The notes under the pieces were generated by a model. The model searched no databases. It worked only from the letters and a program-made list of their open reading frames with translations, and was not told the DNA's origin. Positions 23,120 through 33,728 of a stretch of DNA of 64,000 nucleotides are shown here, piece after piece. The position numbers and the translations under genes are program-made. This stretch comes from Flavobacteriales bacterium. Lineage in GTDB: Bacteria; Bacteroidota; Bacteroidia; UBA10329. The stretch's first letter is position 1; the number at the start of each line of letters is the position of its first letter. Location: the NCBI GenBank assembly GCA_021739695.1, contig JAIPBM010000003.1, positions 164,439-228,438 on the forward strand, written 5' to 3'.

Positions 23120-24358
23120 TTAATCCTTCACACAGCGACAGCTGATGCCCGAGTTCTTGTCTGTATTCCAATTCCAAACATTGTCTTCTCCGAGGTTATA
23201 CATGAGAAAGATACCGCCATCGGTGGCGCTCATGGGCACGCTCGACCAGAAAGCCGCTTCGTCATGCGCAAAATTGAAGTCGTAGCGAGAGCCTCCATTA
23301 GGGGCATTGAAACCACTGCTACCAGTGGCATTGCCTAAAGTCCATCCTGTGGCAGACTTCAGTGCAGGTGCTGCTACATTGATACCTCCCAAAGCATCCA
23401 TCAGGTCGGTCCATTCGGCATCGTTCGGCAAGTGCCAACCGTCTGGGCAAATTCCATTGCTGCTGGTGGCCGCATACCAATTGTAAAGGCGTCCTAAGGA
23501 TGTGGCGTAGCTGGCATTATTATCCAAAATGGTGTAGGCTCCGGCTGAGGTATTGACCCAAGTGGCGCTGTCGAGACCCGTAGGAATTGGCACCCCGTTG
23601 TTGTAAGTGGTGGTTCGCAGATTCGATGCCATCCAGCAATGGCTGCCAATTTCCACTACTTGATAGGTGTTGCCGTCAATATCCGTTACTGGACTGCAAT
23701 AAGGCACATTCTGAAGCACCAGTATGTATTCGCTCTTAAGCAAGGTGTTGCTGCCATTGGCGTTGGTGGCCACAAGGGTCACATCGTATGCGCCCGGGTT
23801 GGCATAAACGATTCCTGTAGGGTTCTGCACCGTAGATGTGGCGGGTGTTCCTCCTTCAAATGTCCAGGCCCAAGAAGTGGGCGTACTGGTGCTCTGGTCG
23901 GTGAAATTGACGTTGCCACCTTCATACAGTTCGGTGACAGAAGCGGTGAACTGCGCTGTGGGTGCCAGGTCGGGCGCGGCCGTCACTGTGATATAATTGG
24001 GCTTGAACATGGTGTTGCCAAGTAGGGAGTTCCCTACGCTCAAGGTCACATCATAAACACCAACCACAGCATACACCACTATCGGATTCCTTTCGGTGGA
24101 AGTAGCGGGCGTGCCTCCCTCAAAGGTCCATTCCCAGTATTGGATGTCATAACCATTATCCTCCGATTCATCGGAGAACGTAACCGATTGCCCAGCGGTG
24201 ATGGAAGTGCTCAAAGCGATAAACTCGGCTTTAGGAGGAATATTGTCATTCCCGCAGCCTGAGATGCCTGTATAGATGGCAGCTGTGGCCAGCACAGGAA
24301 GCACGGTTTTAAAAACAAACTTCAGTGCACGAGATCGGGTAACGGAGGTGGCGTTCAT
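23120..24358 (-). CDS. Lipoprotein with two PKD domains and a FISUMP domain
   Basis: 412 residues. The signal sequence ends ...IYTGISGC, a lipobox. Two PKD repeats follow (about 45-130 and 130-215), each with the WEWTFEGGTPATSTERNPIV-type motif. The C-terminal 190 residues form the FISUMP domain of Fibrobacter/Bacteroidota surface proteins: DIDGNTYQVVEIGSHCWMAS, GRLYNWYAA, CPDGWHLPNDAEW, GFNAPNGG, CRCVKD. It is probably surface exposed and binds carbohydrate or protein; the function of the family is not established. Array 3 lies just downstream. Confidence 0.9.
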   Translation of the reverse strand: MNATSVTRSRALKFVFKTVLPVLATAAIYTGISGCGNDNIPPKAEFIALSTSITAGQSVTFSDESEDNGYDIQYWEWTFEGGTPATSTERNPIVVYAVVGVYDVTLSVGNSLLGNTMFKPNYITVTAAPDLAPTAQFTASVTELYEGGNVNFTDQSTSTPTSWAWTFEGGTPATSTVQNPTGIVYANPGAYDVTLVATNANGSNTLLKSEYILVLQNVPYCSPVTDIDGNTYQVVEIGSHCWMASNLRTTTYNNGVPIPTGLDSATWVNTSAGAYTILDNNASYATSLGRLYNWYAATSSNGICPDGWHLPNDAEWTDLMDALGGINVAAPALKSATGWTLGNATGSSGFNAPNGGSRYDFNFAHDEAAFWSSVPMSATDGGIFLMYNLGEDNVWNWNTDKNSGISCRCVKD

Positions 24359-24653
24359 GGAGAGACTGATTGAAGGATAACGCTAGTTGGATTTGGGAAT
24401 TGGTTCAAGCAATAGTAGCGAATAAAGAAATCCGTGATTCAGGGCCCAATGGGGTGTTTGAGTACGCTCGATAGATCGATTGCCATGCCTTCTCTGGATG
24501 GCTCGAGTTTATCTCCCAGAACGTAGAGATAGCATCCTTCATCCGTAAGCTCCCTTTGCTCGGCTCACGTAGTTGCAACGCACATCTGCCAGCAACATTA
24601 CCATTTATCTTCACGCGTCAAAACGCATACCATTCCTAAAACAAGAAACCACC

Positions 24654-25073
24654 ATGGCACGCATCAATCCCCACATCAACTTTAATGGAAACGCAGAAGA
24701 GGCATTCCATTTTTACAGATCTGTTTTTGGTGGAGAATTTACGCAGGTGATTCGCTTCAAGGACATCTCAAGCCCAGAATATCCGATACCTGAAGCCGAA
24801 GCAAATAAGATAATGCACATCGCCTTGCCTATCGGCACCAACTTGCTTATTGCCAATGATGTTCCAGAAAGCTTGGGTCCGGTGAATGAGAATGAGAACC
24901 GGTCCAAAATAGCCATCAGTGCCGAAAGTCGTGAAGAGGCCGATATGCTGTTCAACGGACTTTCTGTAGGTGGAAGCATAGAAGTGCCATTTGACGAAAG
25001 TCCTTCGGGCTCCTGTTTCGGGATGTTCAGAGACAGATACGGCATTGAATGGACAGTGGATTTTACCCCTTAG
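24654..25073 (+). CDS. PhnB-like VOC family protein
   Basis: 139 residues from the ATG at 24654 (MARINPHINFNGNAEEAFHF). The motif PHINFNGNAEEAFHFYRSVF and the ending CFGMFRDRYGIEWTVDF are those of the PhnB/3-demethylubiquinone-methyltransferase-like glyoxalase (VOC) subfamily. The substrate is unknown. An in-frame ATG at 24573 would add a poor 27-residue leader. The 296-bp gap before it has no recognised element. Confidence 0.88.
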   Translation: MARINPHINFNGNAEEAFHFYRSVFGGEFTQVIRFKDISSPEYPIPEAEANKIMHIALPIGTNLLIANDVPESLGPVNENENRSKIAISAESREEADMLFNGLSVGGSIEVPFDESPSGSCFGMFRDRYGIEWTVDFTP

Positions 25074-25387
25074 AAATAACGAAAGACAAGAACGTGCGTT
25101 AAAACGCCCCCATCACGAGTTTCTACTTTCTACCGTAAACTGTCTGTTGTCAACGCTTCATCACCTCCTATCATCCTAGCATCAAGGGCCAAGGAAATCC
25201 GTAGTTCAACGTAGAAAGAATATTGGCTGCAGTCATATTCTTGCAGTAAATAACGCATGCCAAGCAAAGCCTGCGTTACCATTCCAATCCATTACCATTT
25301 TTTCCAGTGGAGACCAGAAACCACTCATTAAACGGGGCGTTACCGAAAAGCCTTACGAGTAGGGACACATCACAATTAATTTCACAA
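25074..25387. other. Intergenic region, no gene seen
   Basis: 314 bp. The only structure noticed is a weak inverted pair TAACGCA/TGCGTTA at about 25250-25276. Stops occur in all frames. Confidence 0.5.
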
Positions 25388-27076
25388 ATGAAAAAGAAAT
25401 TAGTGGCCTTGAGTGCTTTGCTGCTCGCAACCACCAACCTGTTGCTCGCACAGACCAACGTGGAGGTAAAGACCGTTGACCTGAATGCCAATGGCAAGAC
25501 CAAATCGTCCAAGCTGGTAACCTCCGATTTCAATGCAAGCACAGGCGAATCACGACTCACCTTCGTGAAGACAATTTGCGAAGGCGATGAGACCAGGGGC
25601 TATGACTCCAGGACCTTCACCGCAAGAGACATCATCTACAACTTCGAGCATCTGCATTTCGACAGCGACTTCAACTTCAAGAAGCTGGATACAGAGCAGA
25701 TCAAAGGGTTGAATAACGCCATTGCCAAGTATCCGGTCAATGGAAAGGGGTTTGAACTGACATCCAATTATGGCTACGTGACAGGTGCCAATCAGAAAGG
25801 CGGCTGGCTGAGCCAGTACGAGTATGTGGTGAACATGTATGCCAACGTAAGGGACGGTTTCTTCTTCTGCGACCAAAGGATAGAGGCGAAAAGTACCGGT
25901 CTGGAAATCCCTTTTCCGGCAGAGGGTGCCATCTTCAACCACCCTACCATTGACGGGGTCATCGTACTGACCCAGAACAGTCAGACAGAGACCACGCTGA
26001 ACATCCGCTACTATGACCACAGTGGGGACAAGAAGGCCGAATCGAGCATGAAATTTGATTACGCCATCGCCCTCAAGGGTATGGTGCTTAAGAACGAGGC
26101 CGGTGGCGAAGATATCATCGTCATTGCGCAGCCTACGGGCAAATACAACAAGTATGGCATCAAGGTCGAAAAGGTAAAGGCCGACCCCTTGGAGTTCGAG
26201 TACATCCGTATAGATGGCACAACGACCAAAGTAAAGGAGCGGTTCACCTTCAAAGCGGTTAGCACGCAATGGTATCCAGAAGAGGCTGTGGAGCACAACG
26301 GGGCTGTGCACGTTTTCGGACCTGCGGCTGCCAAGGTGAAACTGAGCGACTATCACTTCGGGGGTATCATGACCACCGAGGGGTTGAGCTTTCAGAACTA
26401 CCTGCGCATTGACGAACTGGAGAACTACCAATTCATGAAAGCCAAAGGCGGCAAGGCCGAGTACGTGAAAAGCCTGACACCCGACCAGATGTCCGCTGCC
26501 AGCACGCTGGTTACGGGAGCAAAAGGTGGCAACAACCCCAGCGGTTTCTTCCGACTACAGGAAATGAAGTTTGTGGACGATATGCTTTACATCACGGGCC
26601 AGAACCTGACCATGGGCAAGGAGGGCGATAACCGCAAACAGGAGTTCATCATGATGATCAACGGCAGCGGTGACCTCACCAACCTGTTCTATGTGCCTAA
26701 ATCGAACTACGCTAACTCAAACATGTTCGTTGCCCCAGACAAGAAGTCCATGTACTGGGCCATCTACGATTACAGCGAGCATGACGTGCATGCCTACAGG
26801 AAGATACCTGTGCAGATCATCACAGGTTATGTAAAAGGGGGTGACGACAAGGCCATGGTGGGCAAAAGGAAGATCGATGAAGGTCCGCTGTTGCAAATTG
26901 TTCGTTTCGACCTGACCACCAAAACCGCTGGCCCATTGGAGACCTTCGGCAAGGACGAATACACTCTTTTTGACGAAAGCCCTGTGCTTTATGCCAATGA
27001 TAAGGAGGTGGTGTTCCTTGGTATAGCTGGCAAGGTAAAAGAACGTGTGACCAAAGTGATAAAATTGACTTTCTGA
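25388..27076 (+). CDS. Large secreted protein of unknown function
   Basis: 562 residues from ATG 25388, where the signal peptide MKKKLVALSALLLATTNLLL begins (cut after AQ). An upstream in-frame ATG (25307) would put 27 non-signal residues in front. The mature part is mixed alpha/beta with repeated hydrophobic-charged strands, such as GVIVLTQNSQTETTLNIRYY and VVFLGIAGKVKERVTKVIKL, consistent with a beta-propeller-like fold, but no motif is recognised. No lipobox and no T9SS tail, so it is probably periplasmic. A hairpin follows at 27113. Confidence 0.65.
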   Translation: MKKKLVALSALLLATTNLLLAQTNVEVKTVDLNANGKTKSSKLVTSDFNASTGESRLTFVKTICEGDETRGYDSRTFTARDIIYNFEHLHFDSDFNFKKLDTEQIKGLNNAIAKYPVNGKGFELTSNYGYVTGANQKGGWLSQYEYVVNMYANVRDGFFFCDQRIEAKSTGLEIPFPAEGAIFNHPTIDGVIVLTQNSQTETTLNIRYYDHSGDKKAESSMKFDYAIALKGMVLKNEAGGEDIIVIAQPTGKYNKYGIKVEKVKADPLEFEYIRIDGTTTKVKERFTFKAVSTQWYPEEAVEHNGAVHVFGPAAAKVKLSDYHFGGIMTTEGLSFQNYLRIDELENYQFMKAKGGKAEYVKSLTPDQMSAASTLVTGAKGGNNPSGFFRLQEMKFVDDMLYITGQNLTMGKEGDNRKQEFIMMINGSGDLTNLFYVPKSNYANSNMFVAPDKKSMYWAIYDYSEHDVHAYRKIPVQIITGYVKGGDDKAMVGKRKIDEGPLLQIVRFDLTTKTAGPLETFGKDEYTLFDESPVLYANDKEVVFLGIAGKVKERVTKVIKLTF

Positions 27077-27112
27077 TCTTAGGACTCAGCAAAGGTCAAC
27101 GTGTCAGATAAG

Positions 27113-27157
27113 AGATGTCAGAAGTCACATAAGGTTTTCCTGTGATTTCTGACATCT
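27113..27157. terminator. Long hairpin downstream of 25388-27076
   Basis: A 17-bp stem, AGATGTCAGAAGTCACA against TGTGATTTCTGACATCT, with one G-T pair and an 11-nt loop. A weak T-rich run follows. Likely terminator or mRNA 3'-end stabiliser. The rest of the 302-bp gap to the helicase gene shows nothing else. Confidence 0.5.
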
Positions 27158-27378
27158 TGATTCTGTCGTTTTACCAACTCGCTTAGTTGCCTAGAAAAGA
27201 GTCATTTCCAGACAGACACTGTCACCCTCAACTTGCTTCAGTGTGAATGCTGACATGCATTCGTTAAATGCCCCTCAAGGAAATTGGAACTCAGATGTCG
27301 TGCATTTGTAACGCGTACTTACTAGCACTGGAATTTCAGTTTCTGCCTGAGTCATTCCTCATTTTAAATAAGGGTTGC

Positions 27379-28692
27379 CTAATCTAAGAGGCTTATCCTC
27401 ACCTTTTTCGTTTTCAAACGGCTGTTGTTAAGCAACTTGATGAGTTCCGTTGCTCTGGCGCTCGGAACAGACACGAAAGCACAATCTTGCTTCAACTCGA
27501 TCATGCCTAATTCGTCTTTGTTCAGATTTCCCTGCTTAAAGAAAAGCCCTGCAATGTCTCCCTTCGATATCTTATCCTTCCGCCCACCAGAAATGTAGAG
27601 CGTTTCCCAGTCTTTGCTCAATGCTTGTTTGTTAGCCGAAAGCTTGATCTCCTCTGCCCCTTTGATGAATACTGGAAGCGTTTCGTTCTCCCATTTAAGC
27701 ACATAGGCCGTGCCTTCAGCATTCATCCGTGCTGTCCGTCCGTTGCGATGGATAAACTCATCTGGCCGTGGCGGCAATTGGTAATGAACGATAAAATCGA
27801 GTGCTGGAATGTCAATTCCTCTCGCAGCCAGATCGGTAGCTATCAGCAGATTGTGCGTACCATTCCTGAACTTGATAAGCGCCCGTTCGCGGTCAATTTG
27901 CTCCAGGCCACCATAAAAACAGACATGGTCGATATGGTTCTTATACAAGTGGTCGCTTATCAACTCAATGCTGTCTTTGAGGTTGCAGAAGACAATCCCG
28001 TTTTTCGGTCCTATGTGCATGAGCAAACGCACCAAGGTTTCCAGCTTATCCTCCGTAGGCGAAACAACCAGCTTCAATGCTAATTGTAGCTCGGTTTCCT
28101 TCAAGAAATTGAGATGCTTGGCATTCTGAATGCCAACAAAGGCAGGAATCTTCACTTTCTGAGTGGCAGAGGTCAGCACCTTTGTTTCAAGATCAGGTAA
28201 GGCCTCAATAATCTCCTTCATTTCGTTATCGAAACCGATCTCCAACGACTTATCATACTCATCCAATACCAAGGTGCTGATGTGCTTGACGGCAATGTTC
28301 TTTCTACGGAAATGATCGGCCACCCTGCCCGGTGTGCCAATAAGAATAGTTGGTGGATGCTTCAGTTCCAGCTTGTCTTTAGAACCTGACCGACCACCAT
28401 ATACGGCCGTGGTCTTAAAGCCACTACCCATTTCGCGCACCACTTGTTCTATTTGTATGGCAAGCTCTCTTGACGGAACGAGAATGAGCACCTGCACCTG
28501 TTCCAATTCCGAATCCAAAGCAGCGATAATAGGCAGCAGGAAGGCAACGGTTTTGCCTGTTCCGGTAGGAGCCAGCAAGACCACTTCAGCATGGCTGCTG
28601 ATGGCCTTATGCGCCTCAAGTTGCATGGCATTCAATGCCGTTATACCAAGTTTACTGAGAATTGCCTCTTGGTTTTTGTTCTGTTCTGCCAT
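27379..28692 (-). CDS. DEAD-box-family RNA helicase with DEYD motif
   Basis: 437 residues of the superfamily 2 RNA helicase type. Motif I APTGTGKT (residues 41-48), Ia PSRELAIQ, Ib GTPGR, II DEYD instead of DEAD, III SAT, IV-VI with ATDLAARGIDIP and HRNGRTARM. A C-terminal domain of about 70 residues resembles the DbpA-type RNA-binding fold. It unwinds or remodels RNA with ATP, probably in ribosome assembly or mRNA turnover. The third motif-II residue is tyrosine, seen in some Bacteroidota members as F or Y. Genes on either side are unrelated. Confidence 0.87.
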   Translation of the reverse strand: MAEQNKNQEAILSKLGITALNAMQLEAHKAISSHAEVVLLAPTGTGKTVAFLLPIIAALDSELEQVQVLILVPSRELAIQIEQVVREMGSGFKTTAVYGGRSGSKDKLELKHPPTILIGTPGRVADHFRRKNIAVKHISTLVLDEYDKSLEIGFDNEMKEIIEALPDLETKVLTSATQKVKIPAFVGIQNAKHLNFLKETELQLALKLVVSPTEDKLETLVRLLMHIGPKNGIVFCNLKDSIELISDHLYKNHIDHVCFYGGLEQIDRERALIKFRNGTHNLLIATDLAARGIDIPALDFIVHYQLPPRPDEFIHRNGRTARMNAEGTAYVLKWENETLPVFIKGAEEIKLSANKQALSKDWETLYISGGRKDKISKGDIAGLFFKQGNLNKDELGMIELKQDCAFVSVPSARATELIKLLNNSRLKTKKVRISLLD

Positions 28693-28873
28693 GAGGTCAA
28701 AGATTGCGTTTTAGAATTCAGGAACTAGAGCCTGCACTTATAAATGCCACAACCACGCTTCATAATATCTTTCGTCTGTGAACAGTCTTCAATCAACTCT
28801 TGGAAGGCCTGTTTCAGGACCAACGCAATGGACGTTGAACCAAGCACCCATTCCATTCTCGGGCGTGCAACCA

Positions 28874-30514
28874 TTATTTCACATTGAACACGATCATTTT
28901 GTAAACGTCCTTCAAATAGCTACGCACAGCAAACGCATTATCGTTCAACAGTATGAAGTCATCTGCTTGTATGTCAACGTTTTTGACGCGCAGGTCAAAC
29001 AATTGCTTTTTGGTGAGCCTACCCTCCTGATCAATTTTAGCATACGATAGAATTCCACCCATACCATCCATGTGCATAGCAGGCACCTGATCTGCTGGCA
29101 GGTCTTTGTTCTTATCATTGTCCAGATAGAACAGGTAAACCGAATTATCTCTCACAAAGAGACTGAAAGACATTCCGCCTAAACCTCTGGTGCCGTATTG
29201 GGTTTTGGGTATTCTATGCCACCACACGATTTTTCCTTCGGCATCCTTTTTCATCACCACCATATCGTTATACACGTAGTGCGTAATCGTGTAGGTTTCG
29301 TAATGTTTAAATCTATATCTGGTATGTTGGGTATCGTAGGTATAGTATTCCTCTCCCGATATAATTAGGCTCCCATCTTCGTTACTGATCACATTACGGA
29401 TTCGGAGCTTAGACCATTCTGGACGATCTCCTATGCCACTGCCACTGCTGCGTTTATCCCGCATACGCGCTAGCTGTTCCAGCATTTCGCTCGGAAAGTC
29501 AGTGTATTCGATATTCTCATTTATAGAGTTTCTACTCGAATCGATATGGGTCAAAAAGAAACCGTCTGACGTTCGCATATCAGGGTCATTAGAAAAGAAC
29601 CCCTTGCACGAAATAGTTCCTTCCTTGTCTTCTTCAATGTAGATATCGCGGACATACGGCTTGGTCAAGGCAAGCGCGGGCAACACTTCTACCGTACTGC
29701 TGCCAGCAGCTATCCTTAGTAGCTCATAATGATAGTTGGGTGAACCATCCTCCTTCTTTTCCTTGCGCGGACCGTCATACACCTTTATCAAATAGAAGGC
29801 ATTTCCTTTACCATCATGGTCAAAATCGATATTGTCCATTACTTCTTCAGTGTAAGGCATTATCACTTCAGCACCCGCCACTTTATTCATCACGCTATCT
29901 AAGATCAGAAACCCGATCCTATCAATATTCTTTTCATCGTTCCTAAATTCAGGATGACCACGATAGGAAATCATCATGTGATTTCCGTCATTCGAAAGGT
30001 TCATGTTGTAATCATCTTCCGAGAAAAAATTATAATACCGTCTACTGAAATAGGACTCAGGCGAAATCTTACCGCATTCGTTTACCAAAACGGCCTGCCC
30101 TTCAAACGAGTCTGCAGATAGGCTCATCGCCTGAGCATACAGCAATTCTTTTTTGTTTTTCTTATCCCAAGATGAATAGAACCAGAAATAGCGAGATCCT
30201 AAGCTATAGAAACCCTCACTGCTCATTTTTTTAGGCAAGCCAGAAATAGCTACTTTTTTCTCTTCCTTCACGCTCAGGTCTTCACCAAGCACCTGAAAAG
30301 CCAAGTATTCTTCAGTACGAATACTCATCTGAACAATAGCTCTATCAAACGATCTGATGTAACCGAAATTTCGATATCCCTGTGGAATCCTATAGTCAGG
30401 ACCCCATGTTATCTCAAAATCACCATCATCTTCGGCAATCGAATCATTCTGAGAGAATGCCGGTATGGCATATGTACTCACCAGCAGCATTGAAGCAAGG
30501 AATCTTAACATCAT
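28874..30514 (-). CDS. Large secreted protein of unknown function
   Basis: 546 residues with a signal peptide (MMLRFLASMLLVSTYAIPAF, cut after SQ). The mature part is beta-rich with acidic insertions and the segment GKIVWWHRIPKTQYGTRG. I see no known motif, lipobox or sorting tail. It is not obviously related to 25388-27076 by eye, though both are secreted, are near the same size and lie within 4 kb. It is the third gene in a - strand run downstream of btuB but separated by 252 bp, so it may have its own promoter. Confidence 0.65.
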   Translation of the reverse strand: MMLRFLASMLLVSTYAIPAFSQNDSIAEDDGDFEITWGPDYRIPQGYRNFGYIRSFDRAIVQMSIRTEEYLAFQVLGEDLSVKEEKKVAISGLPKKMSSEGFYSLGSRYFWFYSSWDKKNKKELLYAQAMSLSADSFEGQAVLVNECGKISPESYFSRRYYNFFSEDDYNMNLSNDGNHMMISYRGHPEFRNDEKNIDRIGFLILDSVMNKVAGAEVIMPYTEEVMDNIDFDHDGKGNAFYLIKVYDGPRKEKKEDGSPNYHYELLRIAAGSSTVEVLPALALTKPYVRDIYIEEDKEGTISCKGFFSNDPDMRTSDGFFLTHIDSSRNSINENIEYTDFPSEMLEQLARMRDKRSSGSGIGDRPEWSKLRIRNVISNEDGSLIISGEEYYTYDTQHTRYRFKHYETYTITHYVYNDMVVMKKDAEGKIVWWHRIPKTQYGTRGLGGMSFSLFVRDNSVYLFYLDNDKNKDLPADQVPAMHMDGMGGILSYAKIDQEGRLTKKQLFDLRVKNVDIQADDFILLNDNAFAVRSYLKDVYKMIVFNVK

Positions 30515-30766
30515 TTTTACAGATTACGCTTTCAAAACTAACACTAATTGATTGTTATGAAGGCTTTTTGTTCCGATTAACCGTGTCCGTCAATTCTAAA
30601 GACCTAAAATCACCTTCTAAAAGCCCCGAACGCTTATCTGTACTCCTTGAATTTACTTCTACTACCTAAAACTCACTTCTAACAGACTTAAGCAAATGAA
30701 AATCCTAACTGATCGAACCAAGAAGCAAAACCTGTACAAAATAGATACCGTGTGCGAATTCAATGC

Positions 30767-31783
30767 TCACTCCGTAAAACAGAACTCTCCAGGAATAACA
30801 CCAACTTCGAATGTATCAACAGCCGCGCCATTTGCTTGGTAGCTATAAACATGACCGTTGGAATTGAAATCGCCCGCGTCAGACACATAGATCATATCCG
30901 TTTCTGGGTCGGCACTTACTTTGTAAGCCGCTGCATTGATGAAGGAAACAGTTGGTAACGTGGTATGCGTGATCTCCATTTTATACACGCCTCCATTCGT
31001 CCAATACAGAGCTGTACCAGCAGCATTTGTTCTAAGGCTTGAAGGAAATTCACCAGTTGCAAAGCTTAAAGTAAGTTCAATGTGCATGTTCACTGGGTCG
31101 ATACAAACTAATCGCGCGTCTTCCGTTCCCCAACCACCGTTTGTCAGAATCCAAACCTTTCCGTTGGCGTCCATGGCCAAATTGGTTGGTCCAACGCCCA
31201 CATTCACGCTATCCATTACCGCATTGTTCAAGGTATTGATCTTGTAAACCTGATTCGCCCCCGTACCAGCAGCAATCACACCATTAGGCGTTTTTACCAT
31301 CTCCTCTACTTCACCGTTCAATGCAATGCTACCCGTTGTAGCCAAGGTCTGCGGATTGAATACCGTGATGACTCCCGAAAACAGATCAGAAACATACGCG
31401 GTAGAATTACTGACCATGCAGATGTAGCGCGGAGATCCAAGCCCTGAGATGGTTCCTTTCGAACTCAGATCTTGCAAATTCACAGCTTCAATTTTACCAG
31501 AATTATTCACCACCACATAACCCACATCTCCAAGCGTTACCATACTCTGTCCCACATCTCCCAAGGGAATGGAATTGACCGCAGTAAACACATCATTGCT
31601 CATTTCATCATTGTACTTATTCAAGAATGAAAGCGAAGCGTTTCCGCTCTGAAAATTCCCTTCATGAACCACAAACACACCATTGGTGAATGATTCGTAA
31701 TCAGGATTATCATCTGGTTTATCGGTGTTGCAGGAAGCAAGGACAAACAAGGATGCAATGGACAATAGAAACAGCTTTTTCAT
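30767..31783 (-). CDS. BtuG-like surface beta-propeller lipoprotein (DUF5074/YncE-like)
   Basis: 338 residues. Signal peptide MKKLFLLSIASLFVLASC with lipobox (LASC), then a seven-bladed-propeller-like series of repeats (GNASLSFLNKYNDEMSNDVF, GDVGYVVVNNSGKIEAVNL, GVITVFNPQTLATTGSIAL). In gut Bacteroides the surface propeller BtuG binds cobalamin very tightly and passes it to BtuB. This gene overlaps btuB by 4 bp (ATGA) under the same cobalamin riboswitch, which makes a B12-capture role likely. Specific binding residues cannot be assigned. Confidence 0.75.
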   Translation of the reverse strand: MKKLFLLSIASLFVLASCNTDKPDDNPDYESFTNGVFVVHEGNFQSGNASLSFLNKYNDEMSNDVFTAVNSIPLGDVGQSMVTLGDVGYVVVNNSGKIEAVNLQDLSSKGTISGLGSPRYICMVSNSTAYVSDLFSGVITVFNPQTLATTGSIALNGEVEEMVKTPNGVIAAGTGANQVYKINTLNNAVMDSVNVGVGPTNLAMDANGKVWILTNGGWGTEDARLVCIDPVNMHIELTLSFATGEFPSSLRTNAAGTALYWTNGGVYKMEITHTTLPTVSFINAAAYKVSADPETDMIYVSDAGDFNSNGHVYSYQANGAAVDTFEVGVIPGEFCFTE

Positions 31784-33672
31784 AAGAATTGATAGTTAAG
31801 GTTAATTAAGAATGAACGGCCTGGCATTGGTCGCCACGCAATGGTTTGATAGTCTTTATCGAACAGATTATCGACCGTGAGATTGATACCGATCGTGTGT
31901 TTTTTGAACGTGTATTCGTATCCAACAGAAGCGTAGCTGAGCTGGTAGGCAGGCAACGAACTCTTGTTGTCAGAAGTTGTATACCGTAAGCCTGTGTATT
32001 GATGCCCGATCAGCAGAAACAACTTGGCGAAATGAACGGAAACATAAGCCTTTGCCTGATGTGCGGGAACGTAAATAAGCTGATGCCCAACAGACACATC
32101 TGTTTCTGAACTGCCTTTCTTCACTGTTGATGATACGTAGGTATACGCGCCATTCAACTTCAGCAATACTTTCCCGATGGTGGCTGTAGCTTCCAGTTTG
32201 GCTTCAACTCCTTTGGACGAAACCGCCCGTTTGTTCTGAGGCGTCCATACGTTACCAAGCGGCAACCAAATGATCCAATGGTCAATTTCCGATTGGAAAT
32301 ACGTGGCATCAAATCGGAACTGAAACGCTTTAGTCTTTGCTTTAAATCCAATTCCTGCTTCCCAACTGAAACCGGTTTCGCTCTTCACATCCGGATTCCC
32401 ACCCGGAACCCAATACAGATCATTAAGCGTTGCAGGTCTAAAGTTTCGAGAAACGTTTCCTTTGACAATGAACCAGTTAGCAGGCTTTACCTCTACTCCT
32501 ACTAAACCTTGAATCGGACTGAATTTTGCATCAATCACATCTTCCCGTATCAGCACTTGGGCTGCTACCCATTTCTTTGGAACATATTTTAACGAAGCAA
32601 AGGCAGCCTGCCAATAACGCAAATGTGGTTTACTTCGATAGGCGCTATCAGACCGCGCACTTTCCGTAAAAACATCAGCTCCAACATCCAAATGAAGGTG
32701 ATGTCCCAAGTTCAATTTGTAGCGGATAAGGTTCTTATTTGCCTGATAAAGGTGATGGAAGGTGTATTCGTTATTGTCGAAATACTGTTGATTACCATAG
32801 ATGTAAGAAGCAGTGGCAGAAAGTTCAGACCGTTTACCTTCACGCTTCCATTTCAACGCTGCCCACACATCCCTATCAAAAAGTTTTTCCTTCGAAGCCA
32901 CCATCAGCATGCTGGGAGGTAATTCTTTAGCAACCTGCGCGTAATAAACAGAAGCAGAAATCGTATTTCTCTGATTGAGTTGAATCCCTAAACTCTTTGA
33001 GAATCCGATACGCTGAACACTGGCGTGTTCCAATTTCCTATCCTCTCGCGCAATGGTCGACAGGTCTGTAAAAGTGAAATTGTTCTTCACTGTATGGTAT
33101 TCGACCGAAGTGCTACCGAACAGCTTTTTGTACTTATCGCGAAGCCGAACAGAAACACCGTAATTCCCGAACGAACCTGCATATACGTTGAGGTTTGCAT
33201 CCAATCCATCTTTCGTTCTTGGCTCTGCAGATAAAAGTTCGATGGTGCCGCCAATCCCTCCAGAATTGTTGGTCAAACCTGCAGAACCGTACAACACACG
33301 CACATTTGAAATGCCGCCCAAGGAAATGGTTGAGAGGTCAGTTTGACCAAGCATTGGGTCGTTGATCGGAATGCCTTCCCAAACCACTTGGGTGTGCTGA
33401 GAACCACTGCCTCGAACGGAAAAATTAGCGGTTCCACCAGGATTGTATGCACGGGTAGAGATGAAACTCTCGGTTTCCAATACTTGAGTTAATCCTTTCG
33501 ACCGAAGCAGTTTGTAGAGCAGTGTATCGGTTTCGAAAACAGAAGAACCGATGGCTTCTGAAATACGCTGTGCTTCCACAGTCACCACAGGGTATACAAC
33601 GGAATCGCTAACCTGAGCAAAACAGGCAGCATGCACCAACATCAGCAACAGGCCAAGGCCTTTGTTTTTCAT
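31780..33672 (-). CDS. btuB: TonB-dependent cobalamin receptor
   Basis: 630 residues: signal peptide (LGLLLMLVHAACFA), a plug domain (LTQVLETESFISTRAYNPGG, SVRGSGSQHTQVVWEGIPIN) and a 22-strand barrel ending in an aromatic residue (RSFLINLNYQFL), the usual outer-membrane insertion signal. It transports vitamin B12 across the outer membrane with TonB energy. The cobalamin riboswitch at 33729-33892 lies directly upstream, which supports the substrate. The usual carboxypeptidase-like N-domain of Bacteroidota SusC proteins is absent, as expected for BtuB. Confidence 0.88.
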   Translation of the reverse strand: MKNKGLGLLLMLVHAACFAQVSDSVVYPVVTVEAQRISEAIGSSVFETDTLLYKLLRSKGLTQVLETESFISTRAYNPGGTANFSVRGSGSQHTQVVWEGIPINDPMLGQTDLSTISLGGISNVRVLYGSAGLTNNSGGIGGTIELLSAEPRTKDGLDANLNVYAGSFGNYGVSVRLRDKYKKLFGSTSVEYHTVKNNFTFTDLSTIAREDRKLEHASVQRIGFSKSLGIQLNQRNTISASVYYAQVAKELPPSMLMVASKEKLFDRDVWAALKWKREGKRSELSATASYIYGNQQYFDNNEYTFHHLYQANKNLIRYKLNLGHHLHLDVGADVFTESARSDSAYRSKPHLRYWQAAFASLKYVPKKWVAAQVLIREDVIDAKFSPIQGLVGVEVKPANWFIVKGNVSRNFRPATLNDLYWVPGGNPDVKSETGFSWEAGIGFKAKTKAFQFRFDATYFQSEIDHWIIWLPLGNVWTPQNKRAVSSKGVEAKLEATATIGKVLLKLNGAYTYVSSTVKKGSSETDVSVGHQLIYVPAHQAKAYVSVHFAKLFLLIGHQYTGLRYTTSDNKSSLPAYQLSYASVGYEYTFKKHTIGINLTVDNLFDKDYQTIAWRPMPGRSFLINLNYQFL

Positions 33673-33728
33673 TGTAACAGTCCTACTTCCGACCTTTCTC
33701 CCGAAGGCGATGGAAATGTGATGCTTTG

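Noticed and set aside
25388..30514. Relation between the two large secreted proteins of unknown function
   Set aside because: No shared motif was found by reading; similar size alone is not evidence.
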